Origin: Cruorifilaria tuberocauda
Taxonomy: Eukaryota; Nematoda; Chromadorea; Rhabditida; Onchocercidae
Length of the DNA stretch: 64,000 nt
Direction: 5' to 3'
Assembly: GCA_013365365.1 (NCBI GenBank)
Contig: JABVXU010000039.1
Location: 186,001 to 250,000, forward strand
Within the stretch, counting starts at the first letter, position 1, and each line of letters starts with the position of its first letter. Shown here one piece after another: positions 1-23,333 of this stretch. The notes under the pieces were generated by a model. It was given only the letters and a program-made list of their open reading frames with translations. It did no database searches and was not told where the DNA came from. The position numbers were made by a program, and so were the translations under genes.

Positions 1-2891
<2,891 letters not shown>

Positions 2892-2911
2892 TCTAACATT
2901 TAATTACTTCA

Positions 2912-2921
2912 CCTGAAATTC
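2912..2921 (-). promoter_or_regulatory. Unpaired 3' splice acceptor upstream of sulfatase ATG
   Basis: On the minus strand a GAATTTCAG acceptor (AG at 2914-2913) lies about 20 bases before the sulfatase start codon, with no matching coding exon upstream. This fits a spliced-leader trans-splice site; a short 5' UTR intron is the alternative. Confidence 0.5.
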
Positions 2922-4323
2922 AGTTCACTGTGAAATGAAATAAGACACGATGATCATTATTGATTACTTCGAATCAGCATCATATGTAGCAAATTTTACT
3001 GTTACTTTTTCCATATATATAAAAAGTAAACATCGATTAATATTTTTAATTGTGATAATGAATGCCTATGTTCACGTATGTTTTACGTGTATTTTCATTT
3101 TTCTACGTCATATAAACGTAATATAAAATACAGCTATTAGTTCAATTGTGAAATAAATTCTTGCAATTGGTCTTACAAAAGTAGAAAAATAGCGCAATTA
3201 AACATTTTAACTTGAACGGAATTACTCGTAACCTCTCATAACCGTTGCAAAATACATTAATTTAATTTTAATTAATTTTCCAGTATCATTAGCAAATCGT
3301 TCGAGACATTTACTACCTTCCGAGCTATTGTCCTATCTTAAAAAGTTTTCTGAAAAGTTAACTGAAAAGCCTTAATTGAGAATCGAATTGATCATTCCGT
3401 TTTTTTCTCTTTTCATTACTTTTCATTCTTTTTTTGAGAGAAAAAGGAAGAAGACATGGAAGAATTTTAACTTATCACAACTTATCCATAATTTAATTAT
3501 TAATAAATTAAACGAAAAATTGAGTAGCAAATTTCAACTTATAAAAGTAAACATCGATTTGCAAAATGATATTGGATAATTAATTAAAATTAAATTAGCA
3601 AAATTATGATAAATAAATAATTGAAGGAAAAGAGGAGTGAAACAGTTTTTCGCGCGTGATAATTAATTCAAAAAATACAATGAAAATATAACAATGATTT
3701 TAAAAAGTGATGAAAATTTTGAAAGTTAGAATTAGGCGGAAACAAATTCAACTTTTAAAGAAATTGTAAAGTAGTGAAATTTTTGGTGGCTTAACAAAAT
3801 AAGATACTTGTACTTTCAGAGATTAATGAGCAAAAATCAACGAGCTTATCATCAAAAATCAAATCAAATTAAACTTTGAATAATTATTATAATGAAAGTT
3901 TTGTTGTCATCTGTTCATTCATTGAAATTAAAGCAATGTATTTTTTAATTTATTCAAGAAATTTCGAGATTTTCAAATTGACACTTTCGATTACAAATAG
4001 GTAAATAAATATTTACCAAAATTATTTATATATTATGTCATTTGATGATCTTTTTAGTAAACACAGTTGAAAAAAAATATTGAAAGAGAAAGGGAGAGAG
4101 AAAGAGAGAGAGAGGAAGAAAGACTAAAATGAATAGATGATGATTGTTGAGAGCAGGGAGCAAAGGTCATCATTTCCCTCGGTATCTTCATGCTAAAAAA
4201 TCCCATCTTTGACCGGGTCGAAAACTAGCAATGCTAACATAAAGCTAAAAATTGAAGATTATAAAGATAGTGATAGATCCACCTTCTCCCTCTAAATATT
4301 AGTTCTTACTAATATATCTATTT

Positions 4324-4430
4324 TCATATATGCATGCACACATACACACATACATACATGCACACATACGTGCATACATGCACGCATGCACACATGCATA
4401 TACATACATAACATACACATGCAAATATAC
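4324..4430. repeat. Alternating purine-pyrimidine CA/TACA/GCATGC tract
   Basis: About 100 bases of ATGCACAC, CATACA and ACGCATGCAC units, almost strictly alternating purine and pyrimidine. Such DNA can adopt the Z form. Both strands are open by chance and give low-complexity peptides. Confidence 0.85.
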
Positions 4431-5289
4431 GACGCCGCCAAGTTCCGATTTTAAAATTTAAATTATTTACTGCATGAAAATATCTTCTAATCGTTTTCCG
4501 GTGACATGACAGTGTACGTGATACGTGAGAGGCGTAACATTTGCAGATACGTACGAAATGATTTAAATTTATCAATATCAGTTCTAATAAAAAGCATTTG
4601 GAGGATAGTGGAAGAAAAAAGAAGAAAAACGGAAAATGGAAGGAGATGGAATTCGGAAGAGCAAAAGGAAAGAATAATTAGTCTTCGAAGATATGTATCT
4701 TGATAATTTAATTCCGGTTACTTGAGGATCAAAGAGCATCCGGAATAGCCGACAAAAAAAAAAAAGAAATGCCATCAATATGATAAGCGATTAGATCTAA
4801 TACATTCGTTTTTCGCAGTAATTAAAAAAATGAAATTATAAATTGTATATGAATGAGAGAATGAGATATCGATAATTCATTAATAATTTTATTTAAATCA
4901 GTAATTATCAATAAAAGTATTGAAATCAAATTAATTTCTAACAATTCATAAATTACATTTGAAAAAAAAAATTCTATAAAATATTGATTTTCATTTCACT
5001 TGAAATATATAATATAATATAATATTGATTAAGAAATCATAAAGAAATATCATCATAAGTTAAGATATCACAGATATATAACATTTAAATTATATCTAAC
5101 AATATTTAATTTATTAAATTATAAATTAAAAATGTATTTAATAGGGCGGAATCGTCGCCTTTTCTTTTTAACCTTTTCACATATTCTTATTTAAATCTTA
5201 TTAAAATGAAAATTAAATCAAAAAAAAAAAAATTATGAGAAGATGGGGAGGAAACGATATATTTCATTGATTGATAAAATGAATAAATG

Positions 5290-5706
5290 AATTTTTTCCT
5301 ACAGTTATTTTCAATCTTATTACAAAACTTGCAATTTTTTTCCTCTACAGTTCTTCTAAATCTTATGATAAATATTAGGAATTTCTTTAAGATTTATACT
5401 TTTTTTTTTACAGTTATTTTAAATCTTATCATAAAATTCTGAACTTTTTTTAAATCTTTGTTATAAAATTAGGAATTTCTGTCTAATCCTATCATAAAAC
5501 TATGAATTTTTTTTTTACATCACAAAATTTAGGATTTTTTTTTCACAATTCTTTTAAATGTTATCATAAAATTAGGATTCTTTTAGAGTTTCTTTCAATC
5601 TAAAATTTATTATTATTTATTGTCTTTTATTACTTCTTTAAATCTAAAATTTATTACCATAAAATTATGAATTTTTTTTATAAATCTTATCATAAAATTT
5701 AGGATT
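5290..5706. repeat. Degenerate tandem repeat, about 50-60 bp unit
   Basis: At least six diverged copies of a unit built from a T run, an ACAGTTCTTTTAAAT-like block, then CTTATCATAAAATTAGGA. Copies differ in T-run length and by point changes. It looks like an old AT-rich minisatellite. I see no terminal inverted repeats or coding potential. Confidence 0.7.
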
Positions 5707-8700
5707 TTTGTCGGAATAAGAAAAATTGTCAAAAATTGAAAATGAACGGAAATACAGAATAATTCATCATTTCAAATTCTTTCCATTGCTTTCATCCGTT
5801 ATGTCTGCTGCAAAAGAATGGTAATATAATGAAATTGAAGAAGAAATTTGAAGTAAAAGAATAATTAAGGAGTGGAACGATACTATACAGTACTGTCAGA
5901 TAAGTGATGATAAATCATTCATCGAGCAGCAACAATAGCAATTATTGCAATACTTTTCACTTTAAAGTTATTTTATTCATTCATGAATTTTTTTTTTTTG
6001 ATAATAAAAAATGATAAATGATATCATAAGAGTGGCTAATATGGTTTTTAGCTAGCTTAGTTGAAATATTTCACGGGAACAAGTTACCGGAGGAGAAGTA
6101 AATTGAAAGTAAAAGTATAGTAAAGTAAAAGTAGAGTAAAAGTATAAGCAATGCTAAGCTTTTATTTCATTTTTTTTAATCTAATGAATCATTTTTTCTT
6201 TAATTAAAAAAAAATTAAATGATTTTGCTAAACAACTTATCACTTTTATCACACATTTATTCTAAATAAATTATCTCTTATCACTTATTTAATAAGTGAA
6301 TAGAATACTCACATAAGTATTATTTTCAAATTTTTTACTAGGTTAATAGTTTTATCTAAGAATTTTTTTTTTTGCTATCACAACATTATCGTATTTTTCA
6401 TTTAACAAATTTTAATTATGTATTATTTCAAAATTGATTTTAAATTATTAATTGTGATGCTAAAGAAAAAATATGATATGATAACATTTACCTAATGCTA
6501 ACAATATCAAATAACTTATCATTAATTGATTCATTATTGTTATTAAGGATACTATGATATGATAGAGTAATATAGGTATTGTTTAAATTATTGTTAGATA
6601 TGATAACATTTAACTAATTTAACTAAACATTTATCAGTTATCTTATCAACAAATAGGATAAGACTGATTTGCGTGTAAATGAAATTTAGGGAAAATGAGT
6701 TGCTTAATTAATGAAATAGTTCTCGTTTTGCAGAATTGCTTATTTATAAATAAGTTGCGGATGAATTTGTCGTACGGACGGAAGGCGGAAAATGAACATT
6801 GATGCATTGAGAGACCGGAACACTTGGATCCTGACACGTTTCACGTGGAAAACACATGTGATAAGGAGATTGTTGTAAACTGGAAAAATATCGAAGAGTG
6901 CATTAATGTTAGTTGTGTTAAATTTACACGGCAGTTTATTTTCCTCACTTTTTTTTTCGTCTTTCCATTTTTTTTTTCTTTTCAATCGAATTTATCAAAA
7001 ACGAAGTTTTACAAAATAAGCTAGAAATTCGATTTTGCAAGATTGCAAAAATTCAAGAAAAATAAGAAAAAAAAAATAAAATTGAGATATTTTGAGAAAA
7101 AAGAAAAAGATTGCACGAGAAAAAAAAAAGTTATAAATAAATAATACTTTCCGGATTTTTCTTTTCCTGAATTTATCCTGCTACTTACGGATGGCTGCAA
7201 CGATTGTAGAAAATTATCTTACAGATGAAGTATTGATTTCAATTTTTAGTTTTGATGATAATTTAGGATTATGAAGGATTTTAACCTATAATTTTTCATC
7301 TTACATTTTCAGTCAATAATGCTTGAATCCTAAAATCGATCTCAATTCGATTATCAAATATTAATTAATGAAAAGTAAATCGAAAAAGAAAAATGAAAGA
7401 AATCGGATCAGCCATAACGATATATATCCGTCTTCTCCGATTCTGTGATCACGGACATATCGGAATGTTTATTGAGGAATCACTAAAACTTATATCCGTC
7501 ACGTGAGATTTTCCATTTGAATTTTTAATCAAAATTAATGCATGTTATTTACTTCCGTAAATTTTCTAATGCTATTGAAACAATAAAAATTATCAAAATG
7601 ATTCAAAATATTATGAAATGAGCGACATCATCTCGAAATTGATAATCGATAATAGATGATCGAATTCGTAGATTCAAAATATTAGTTTGCCTGAAGATTT
7701 GCCTGGTACGTCAATCTTCAAACATACGTACGTAATATTTCACTGAAAATGTTTAGACTTGCCAATGATAGTATGTCATATGCAAGTGCATTTCAAATGA
7801 ATATTGAATTTTAGAAAAATAATTTAAAATAGCGACATTTTGTGAGAAAAAAAAAATCCACAAAAATCGTAATCTAAATATAATCGAAAATTGATAATCA
7901 TGATAAATTAAACATTTCTCTTCTCTGATCGTATTTAATAATTGCGATCAGTTTTAATATCAAGCAATAGTAAATTACTATTTTCATGATTGCGTTCTGT
8001 TTGAAAAGCATCGATTAAATCTAATTAGAAATTCTTATGAGCATATTCCTCATATCATACTGACCACTAATTTGACCATCTGCTTAACAAATGACCATTG
8101 TATACATAAATATATTTTATGAATTTCAATCTTCATTATATTTTGAACTTATCAGTTTAGAAATGATAGCAGCAAATAATATCAATTAACAAAAATATTT
8201 TGTTACTTATCACATGCAAGCCTAATCACAGTATAATCGCTCACTTTTAAATAATTGAATTAAAATATCATACAGCAATGTATTGGTACAGCTTATCAGT
8301 ATCGTAAATATGAATAGAAAATCATGATAATATGTTAGTTATAAATTAATACCAATAATCCTATTTTGCACAACAAGAATGATTGGCCACCTGTGATTAG
8401 ATAAACAATTGCATCAGAATAATGATCATATAAGGAAATGCTCTTTTGATAGAGAAAAGTATGATGATGATAACTTTGATGATAGTAGTTTTGTAAGCAT
8501 AATGATTATAATCTTTTGTAAGAAATTCCATGATTAGAAAATCGTATTAAACATGAAATGGATTTTCTTAGAAATAAATGATAAACATAAAGAGCATTTG
8601 GTTAAAGTATTTTTCTCGTGATTAAATTTTCTTATCATCATAATCATTGATTTCTCCGTAGCACAATTGATAATCATTTATGAAGAAACGATAATAACTA

Positions 8701-9774
8701 AAATTCCATTGTTTGTAAATAAATTAAACAAATTTTTGGTGCAAAATAAAGATATAAAATAAGGTCAAACTTCGATTCTCATCCTATTGTCTAATTAGTA
8801 CTGAAATTAATTAGACAAATAATCATTATAAAATAGTGCATCATTCTCTCTTTCTGCTGCTTAAAAGTGAAAAATGCTTAATAAATATTATGCAAATGAA
8901 GATGAAAGCATTCTGATCAATACTATTTTGCATTTAAATGAATGAAATTTGAATTGAATTAATATTGAAGTATAATTCGAAATAGTTATTAATTTCTGTT
9001 TTTTAGTTTTTTTTTTCCAAAATTTAAATATTTTCTCCGAAATTTAAACATGAATTACGAATTTCTATGCAATTTTTCTTTTTTCTTCTTGCTAAACAAC
9101 ATGAAAATCTTAACATAAATTTTGATTTCAGCAAAAAAAAATTTATTTTCATTTAATTTTTCTTTTTTTTTTCTAGAAATTTCACTTGCAACTTGCAATT
9201 TGTTATTTGCAATATCAGATCAATCCATGCAACTCATTCATCCTGAAATTTCAAAAATTTTCTCTTCCCTTGCCTCTCTCCCTCTCTCTCGCCCTCTCTT
9301 TTTCTTCGGAATTTTCGTTGCAGCATTGTTGATTGAAAGAGATTAATCACCGGAAGATTTTCCGTTCAAATTTCAAACGAAAACAATTCAGCTTTTACTT
9401 TCTAAAAATTTCAAAATGGTTAAATGCAGTGCTAACGCACTCTTACATTACATCAATTGATGATTAAAATTAATTATCAATTATCAAATTAGTTAAATTT
9501 CATCAAATAATTTGCAAATTTTAATCTTGGAATAGCAGGAAATAAAATGAATTTATTCGAGAAAAAAAAAAGAACTTATCGAAATAAATGTTTAATTTTA
9601 AATTGAATCTAAAATTATAGCAACTCAGATTTCCACGAACAAACAATCATTTAGTAATCAAATGATAGATGATAATAAGATTTGCTAATAGTAATTGCTT
9701 GAAAAATTAATCTATCAAGAACTAAAATAAGAGCGCAACGAAAATTAAAAAATAAACCTACACCTTTACAGAAG

Positions 9775-9776
<2 letters not shown>

Positions 9777-9809
<33 letters not shown>
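9777..9809. repeat. (GA)n microsatellite
   Basis: An uninterrupted run of about 16 GA dinucleotides. It is a homopurine tract capable of triplex (H-DNA) formation. Confidence 0.95.
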
Positions 9810-9812
<3 letters not shown>

Positions 9813-10354
9813 TCTCTGTTCAAACCATAACCAATTTAAATTAGTAACCAATAACAAGTTAATAACCGGGATAACCAAGTTAACCAAGTTCAAAATAACC
9901 AAATTCAAACCAATTTACATTTGTGGAAAAGAATTGAAAATTGAAATGATTCCAATTAAACGTATCGTTTCAAACGAATTGTTAATTCTCAGAGATATAA
10001 GAATTGAGTTATTAATTATATTTGATTGGAGTGATAACTGTACTATTGATAATTCAGTTCCAACTGTTTATTGTATTTCTTTTTTCCTCTTAATAATTAA
10101 TTGTTCACTTTTGATTTCGAATTATCGCAAAATTCGATTTCAAATTATCACATTTTTGCAATTCCTTCCTATTCTTTCCATTATTTCATCGTTTTTTTCT
10201 TGTATTTATGTAGCATTAATCAATTCCTCTTTTTTTGCGATTTATTTCCAATCGATCATATTCGATTTGTTAAATTGTTGAAGTTTCAAGCATTTTTAAA
10301 TTATATATTTCATTTTCCACTAATCTGCTCATTATTTCTTCTATAATTTATCAG

Positions 10355-10498
10355 CTATTTGCTATTTGTGATCAATCAATATGATTGAACTATTTGCCAT
10401 TTATGATCAATCAATATGATTGAACTATTTGCCATTTATGATCAATCAATATGATTGAGCTATTTGCTATTTATGATCAAAATGATCAATCAATATGC
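10355..10498. repeat. 35-bp tandem repeat, four copies
   Basis: Copies start at 10355, 10390, 10425 and 10460, an exact 35-base period. The unit runs from CTATTTGCCATTTATG through ATCAATCAATATGATTGA. The first three copies differ by a few substitutions; the fourth carries an extra AAATGATCAA-type insertion near its end. Confidence 0.9.
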
Positions 10499-11149
10499 TT
10501 AAGCATTTCGTTTCATTTCTGTTAGTTATGATTTTATAATTGTTGTCCTTTTAATAATATTCAAATATTATTCAGAGTAAATAAGTGATAAACAAATAAG
10601 ATTATCATTTCATCCTTCTTATATTCCTCTTTTAATTGTTTTTATATTTTCCTACTAAGCAATAATTCATTTTACTTTCAAAATTATCACTGATAATTTT
10701 ACTAATAAGTAAAAGTAATAGCAAGTAAGTTGTTACACTTTCAACTATTTCTGCAAATAATGTTGAAGATGCTATTGCATTTTAATATTAGCTATAGAAA
10801 TAAGGCAAATAAAGAATCAATGGATCGAAATATAATTTCAATTTCACAGGAAGTATTCTAAAAGGTTATTTTTAAGTTAAAAAATTTTTTCTTTTTCATT
10901 TTTATTTAAATTGAAAATAAGTTCTTCAATTCTTTGATCGATAAATGGAATGGGTATTGTGGAGGGAGATCATCCCTCCACTATAAATACAGTTAATAAG
11001 AATTATTGATCAAGCATTGATCTTTCTATTATTTAACAGACTAATCAGATCAACTGATCGTAAGAGTGAAATTATCAAATAAATGAAAAAATTAAATATT
11101 CTTTTCAAATCTTTAAAAGTATTGAAGTTAATTTAGAAGAAAGGATAGG

Positions 11150-11300
11150 TGTGTTGCATAGCGGCTCATTCCATTTCGGACGCTGTTGAAACAGGCTTTT
11201 CGGTATTGGCGGCAGCGGTTGGGAGAGAGGTGGCAGGTAAAGTTTGCGTTTTCAGGAGGGTTCCGTTTCTTAATTGTCAGGAAATGGGATGGATATTTTC
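11150..11300 (+). promoter_or_regulatory. GC-elevated segment just upstream of SPT16
   Basis: About 150 bases noticeably richer in G and C than the surroundings, including GCGGCTC, GGCGGCAGCGG and TTTCGGACGC, ending about 130 bases before the SPT16 ATG. It has an open frame of about 70 codons but no start context, splice sites or recognisable domain, so promoter or outron DNA is the better reading. Confidence 0.35.
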
Positions 11301-11400
11301 GGTTTTCCGGAAAAAAAGTGAGATTGAAAATGAAAAAGATTTTCAGATTGCAGACGTTAGCATTTGACGTAAATATCCACTTCATTTCCTTTCTGCATCC

Positions 11401-11410
11401 ATTCTTACCA
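11401..11410 (+). promoter_or_regulatory. Candidate spliced-leader acceptor of SPT16
   Basis: ATTCTTACCAG ends at 11410, 19 bases before the SPT16 ATG, after a pyrimidine-rich stretch (TTTCCTTTCTGCATCC). No upstream coding exon is needed. It fits a trans-splice acceptor or a 5' UTR intron end. Confidence 0.45.
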
Positions 11411-11429
11411 GTGCTTGATATCTGCTACA

Positions 11430-18962
<7,533 letters not shown>

Positions 18963-20754
18963 AGACTCATCATTGTATTCATCACCATTAATCACCACTT
19001 ATTGTGCCGTTTTTATGTAAATTTAACATTGAAGAAACAGGAATGAATCATGGAGTGATTTGTAAGATTTGTTATTGTTGCTTCTTCTTGATTGGCTGTT
19101 AGTTCTGCTTTAAGTTAATCGAGTTAAGACCTTTAGTGTTTTGAATTTCGACTTTTAAATCATTTCAGAATCGCAAATCTTTCACCACTATATTTGTGTT
19201 TTTTTTTCTGATTTATTTGCATTTGTATGCATATTTTTGTCGCTCATAGATAGTTGCAAAAGAAAATAATGATTTTTAATCTCCTTTAATTATTTTTAGT
19301 TGGATACAAGCTACCTCAATAGTTTTAGTAAAAATCAAATAAGTATCTATTAAGAATAAGTGAATATTAAGTTTCTTATTTGTTCCCTTCTAACCAAAAT
19401 CCTGGAAATGGAAACGTTGAAATTAGGAATGAATCAACTATAAAAAAATTACACATTGTTGTAATACTTTGAAAAAGTTATAACACGACAAAATCTCCAA
19501 AAGGTAAAGCGTAATACCAACTATGAAGAAAGACTTTGTGTTCTAGTTTCGAATGATGTTCTCATTCGCACAATGTGTAGGAGAAGCTTATAGAACTCTG
19601 CAATTGATTTGTATCATAATATTTAGGAGGTTCTAAAAGTATTTTTCTGATTGCAATGATTCTGCAAAGCATTTCGGTACACGGAAAAATATGCAACGAG
19701 CAATAATACAAAAGGAATGGAATCTGAATATGGAAATAGAATTGGAGAATCAACTTTATAAAGCAAATAGACTGAAGAGTGAGGAAGGATAGTGATACAT
19801 TACAGGGTCACCTTCCTGAACGTCCAGAGATAGAAATTGATCGCTTAAACATCAGTTATTGGTCTCCATGAGCTATCATCGTCCTTCGCGCATACATCAT
19901 GCTTTTTTTCAGCATTGATTCATGACAAATTTTATTAAATATTCTTTTTTACCAAATTTAAGGAAAAAGTGATATTCCTATAATTTCCTGATGAACGATC
20001 TGATTCTAAAGCGAAATCGTTGTCCAGATATCAATGACTGTAAGGTGTTAAATAATTTGCTGCAGCATTTCTTATATATATATATATAGGGGTTTTTTTA
20101 ATTTTCTAATCACATAACTAACAATGTTTTTTATCCATGTAATTAACAACAGCCAACAACTATATGATAAAGATTTATTCGAATAATTAAGATATAACTA
20201 ATATTTTCGTTAAAGAAAAATTTTCAGCAGTCTTTATTGAATTGAATTAATTGTAATTCTATTAGAATATTTAATATTTTAAGAATATTGTTAATAGCAC
20301 TTGCCAGATTTCTCTACATTATTAAGACGTGCTGTTCGCTTGTTTTGATAATCTTAAAACATGTCAGCATATAACTATATCAAATAATTCGATTATTTTC
20401 TACTTTCCCAATGACAACCTTTCCTTGAAGGACTAAACTACTATAAATTTTTTCATAAATAACCTAGTGATTTCCTATTGTCAAAAGATATCTATTTGAA
20501 GTGGTTGTCCACATACCGTCAACGAAGGAGACATATATATTATTCCCTCTCAACTTTTACCTCATTAACGATTCAAAATTATATTCCAATAACTGTCTTG
20601 TAACATCAGTCCCATGTACCTCGATTACAAACAAAGTCTTCAGTACAACTGTACCCGAACCCAAAGCTCTCCCAAGTCAGTAATAAAAGCCCCATCAAAC
20701 AATAATTCTGATAGACTGCTATCTGTCATTATTCTGACATGAGTATGAAACAAT
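18963..20754. other. Intergenic DNA between convergent SPT16 and NAA30
   Basis: About 1.8 kb holding the 3' ends of two genes that face each other. I see no further exon or repeat beyond a short TA run near 20076-20088 and no canonical AATAAA close after the SPT16 stop; an AATAAT near 19265 is a weak candidate. On the minus strand an AATAAA occurs near 20233-20238, about 500 bases past the NAA30 stop. Confidence 0.6.
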
Positions 20755-22499
20755 TCATGGAACGCATTGAGTATTGCCGAGAAACATCGGTGGATCAAGA
20801 AGCAGAGATTCATTGACGGTAGTCAAGAAGAGTTTAAGTCTGTAAGCATCCACACCATTCAAGTAATAACGAAATAACCGTTTTTCTCGGATGAAGCCTA
20901 AGTTACTGTATAAGCGCAGAGCGTCTGAATTGGTTACTTCCGTTTCCAAGACAACCTGAAAACTGGCAAAAACTTCATTGTTGAAGATATTGTTTAAGAA
21001 AACTGAAACTAACGGTAACATGAAGAGGTCTTGCTACAATAACTGAAAGGAAAACGGATTTAAGATACTATTTTCCAATGAAATTAACAAAAACAAAGGA
21101 ATCATAAATAAGTGTAAAAGTATTCACTTGATCGCAGCCCATTTCTTGCATGTTTGATATAGCTTTCTGCACCAACCGAGTGCCTGAAATTGAAAAACGT
21201 TCGTAAGATTCGGAATAATTGAAGTATTTTAAAAAGAAACAAGACAGAACCACTAACCTATACCCATTTTTCGACATGACTCGTCAACTGCAAGCATTGC
21301 TATATACCCACGGCGACGATTTTCCCGACTCAAATCCAGTTTGCAGACAATCGCACCAACGTATTTGTCATTACTTTGATCCAGTGCCTAAATTGCTCCA
21401 ATAAATTTCATGCTAAAATGAACTCACAGATTGCACTGATTTTTAGGAAGAACTATAGAGAAAAGATCTAGAAATGACGTATTACGTTGTTCATATCATG
21501 CTGAACTGCTGGTATTGTAAACAACGGATGATACGGATGAGCAGAGAAATTGAAGGCGAATTCTTAAAACCAATTTTTAAAAGCAATTAGAAGTTAAACT
21601 TGATGTACAAATGATGAGATTTAATGATAAAACGCTTAGCAAAGACGACTAAAATAAGAAAGTCAATCTAAGGAAATTAAATTATTCAAGGAAATGTTAT
21701 GTTATTAACTAATCACAAGAACGGAAGTTGGAAATAACTATATTAATTGTTAAATATGGTAGAACAAACAGAAAGTCATTGTTGATAGGATTGTAACTTC
21801 TGTACCATATCTGAACAGAAATAAGAATAAGCAGGCATCTCAGTAAATACCCTCAAAAAATAGAATCATAAACTGAAAACTCCGCAGAACAGTTTCCTGC
21901 AAAAGACTTACCAGCAAACACAATTTTGGCCAGTTATGTATGAAATAACGATAAGTGTAGATCGAATAAGGCTCACTAAGCACATTCGTGATAAGTCGCA
22001 TAATGTCAACCATTTGATACTCATTTTCGTATTCAACTATATGAATATGCCTTATTTTTATACTGGATACTATTGTTTGACTTTCTGCTTCCGCAACTGA
22101 ACCATTTGCTGCATATCCATCCACTTTACATTGCGTAGTTTGAGCATTATTCGTCTCAACAATCTGCTCGGTGACGATCTGACATTATTGGTAGATATAT
22201 GTCTACATAAGGGTAACAAAAACTGTTCAGGAAATATTTGCAGAATAGGAATATATTATTAAAATATATTATTTTAAATTAATTTGACGATCTTTCGAAA
22301 AATACCTGAAATCATAACCTACCTCTTCTGTCTTAGTCCGCTCTTTTTCTACTTTATCAGTTCCTTCCACAAATTTACCAGAAGTAGCTTCATTTGTTAG
22401 AGTTAAGCAGCGCTTCAGTATTAAGATGGTTTCATCCAGTACTTCCACGGAATTACTGTTACTATTAGAATGGGGACATACTTCGATTCCCTTCTCCAT
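20755..22499 (-). CDS. NAA30: N-alpha-acetyltransferase 30 (NatC catalytic subunit)
   Basis: GNAT-family enzyme that uses acetyl-CoA to acetylate N-terminal Met of nascent proteins beginning Met-Leu/Ile/Phe, as catalytic subunit of the ribosome-associated NatC complex. Five exons in transcript order: 22499-22323, 22178-21912, 21387-21258, 21183-21128, 20955-20755; they join to 276 residues. Residues 1 to about 110 are a low-complexity, Ser/Asn/Glu-rich extension. The conserved core starts near [12 protein letters not shown] and continues through [23 protein letters not shown] and the acetyl-CoA loop RKMGIG at 187-192. It ends with [15 protein letters not shown] and [17 protein letters not shown], hallmark NAA30 blocks. 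About 20 extra residues follow the usual C-terminus. It is the last of three co-oriented minus-strand genes. Note the ATG codes for MEKGIEV; an acceptor lies 30 bases upstream. Confidence 0.95.
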
Positions 22500-22529
22500 A
22501 TCATAACGTGAAAATTACCGTCAAAAAAT

Positions 22530-22540
22530 CTGAAAATTAA
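22530..22540 (-). promoter_or_regulatory. Unpaired 3' splice acceptor upstream of NAA30 ATG
   Basis: Minus-strand TTAATTTTCAG ends at 22530, about 30 bases before the NAA30 start, with no coding exon upstream. It is a good spliced-leader acceptor candidate and supports the chosen start. Confidence 0.55.
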
Positions 22541-23333
22541 ATCTTTAAATAAAGTAAATTGTTTTCAACACTCATATAATAGTGTTATCAGGTCAGACGA
22601 GATAAAATTCCAGTGCATACTTTAAAAAGTCAGGAGCCAGCTTCAATCTAAATATCAACTGCCAAACTATCCCACATAGTCGGGATGAATTTGAACGTTT
22701 TCATTTTATAAACTTGCTAAAAAAATGCCAACCTTTGAAAATGATTTAAACAATCACTACGCAATTAACTGTCAAACATAAACAACGTCGATACAGTGAT
22801 ATGATCATGACTAATAACTGCAAAGTGAAAAAGATAAATAGTAGTTCCATATTTCCGGACAATATTTATGCCCAAAATCGAATGTCTCATACCATGCTCT
22901 TCTACCCAAGAATAACTCCAGCTATTTTACAAAATACATGAAGTTCAACTAATTTTTTTCAAAACTGCAATTAATATTTGTTACATCTATGGGAATTTTA
23001 CGATTTGCGAAAATGACTAATAATGATAATCACCCTATAACTTCTAAAATTATTTAACATTTTAGATATCGATGGTTCTGTGCAAACAATTTCCATTTCG
23101 ATATGAAACGATAATGCTTTTAAACATTTTTATTTTACTTCGCTTGATACTTTGTAAATTTTATACAGCACAAATAAAATAGCAAAATTATCATGGATAA
23201 CAGATCAAAAGTTAGAGGATGTTGAAACTATAAACATACAAAATTTTTCAATAACTTTAAATCATTGGAAATCAAAATTAACTAGAAAATATAACCTATA
23301 TATGCTAAAAACCGACCATTCATTATACTATTT
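22541..23333. other. Intergenic DNA between MSP-domain gene and NAA30
   Basis: About 0.8 kb of AT-rich DNA between two genes of the same orientation. A minus-strand AATAAA (TTTATT at 23129-23134) lies about 200 bases beyond the MSP-gene stop and is a plausible poly(A) signal. Nothing else stands out. Confidence 0.6.

Larger units (their letters stand above)
2922..11429. other. AT-rich intergenic region between divergent sulfatase and SPT16 genes
   Basis: About 8.5 kb with no gene I can support. It contains purine tracts near 4080-4125, an alternating purine-pyrimidine CA/TA tract (4324-4430), degenerate T-rich repeats (5290-5706), a GA microsatellite (9777-9809) and a 35-bp tandem repeat (10355-10498), all listed separately. 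A weak exon-like stretch lies at 6803-6930. GC content rises clearly at 11150-11300, close to the SPT16 start. The many short open frames here are AT-biased, lack splice context and show no recognisable domain. Confidence 0.7.
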
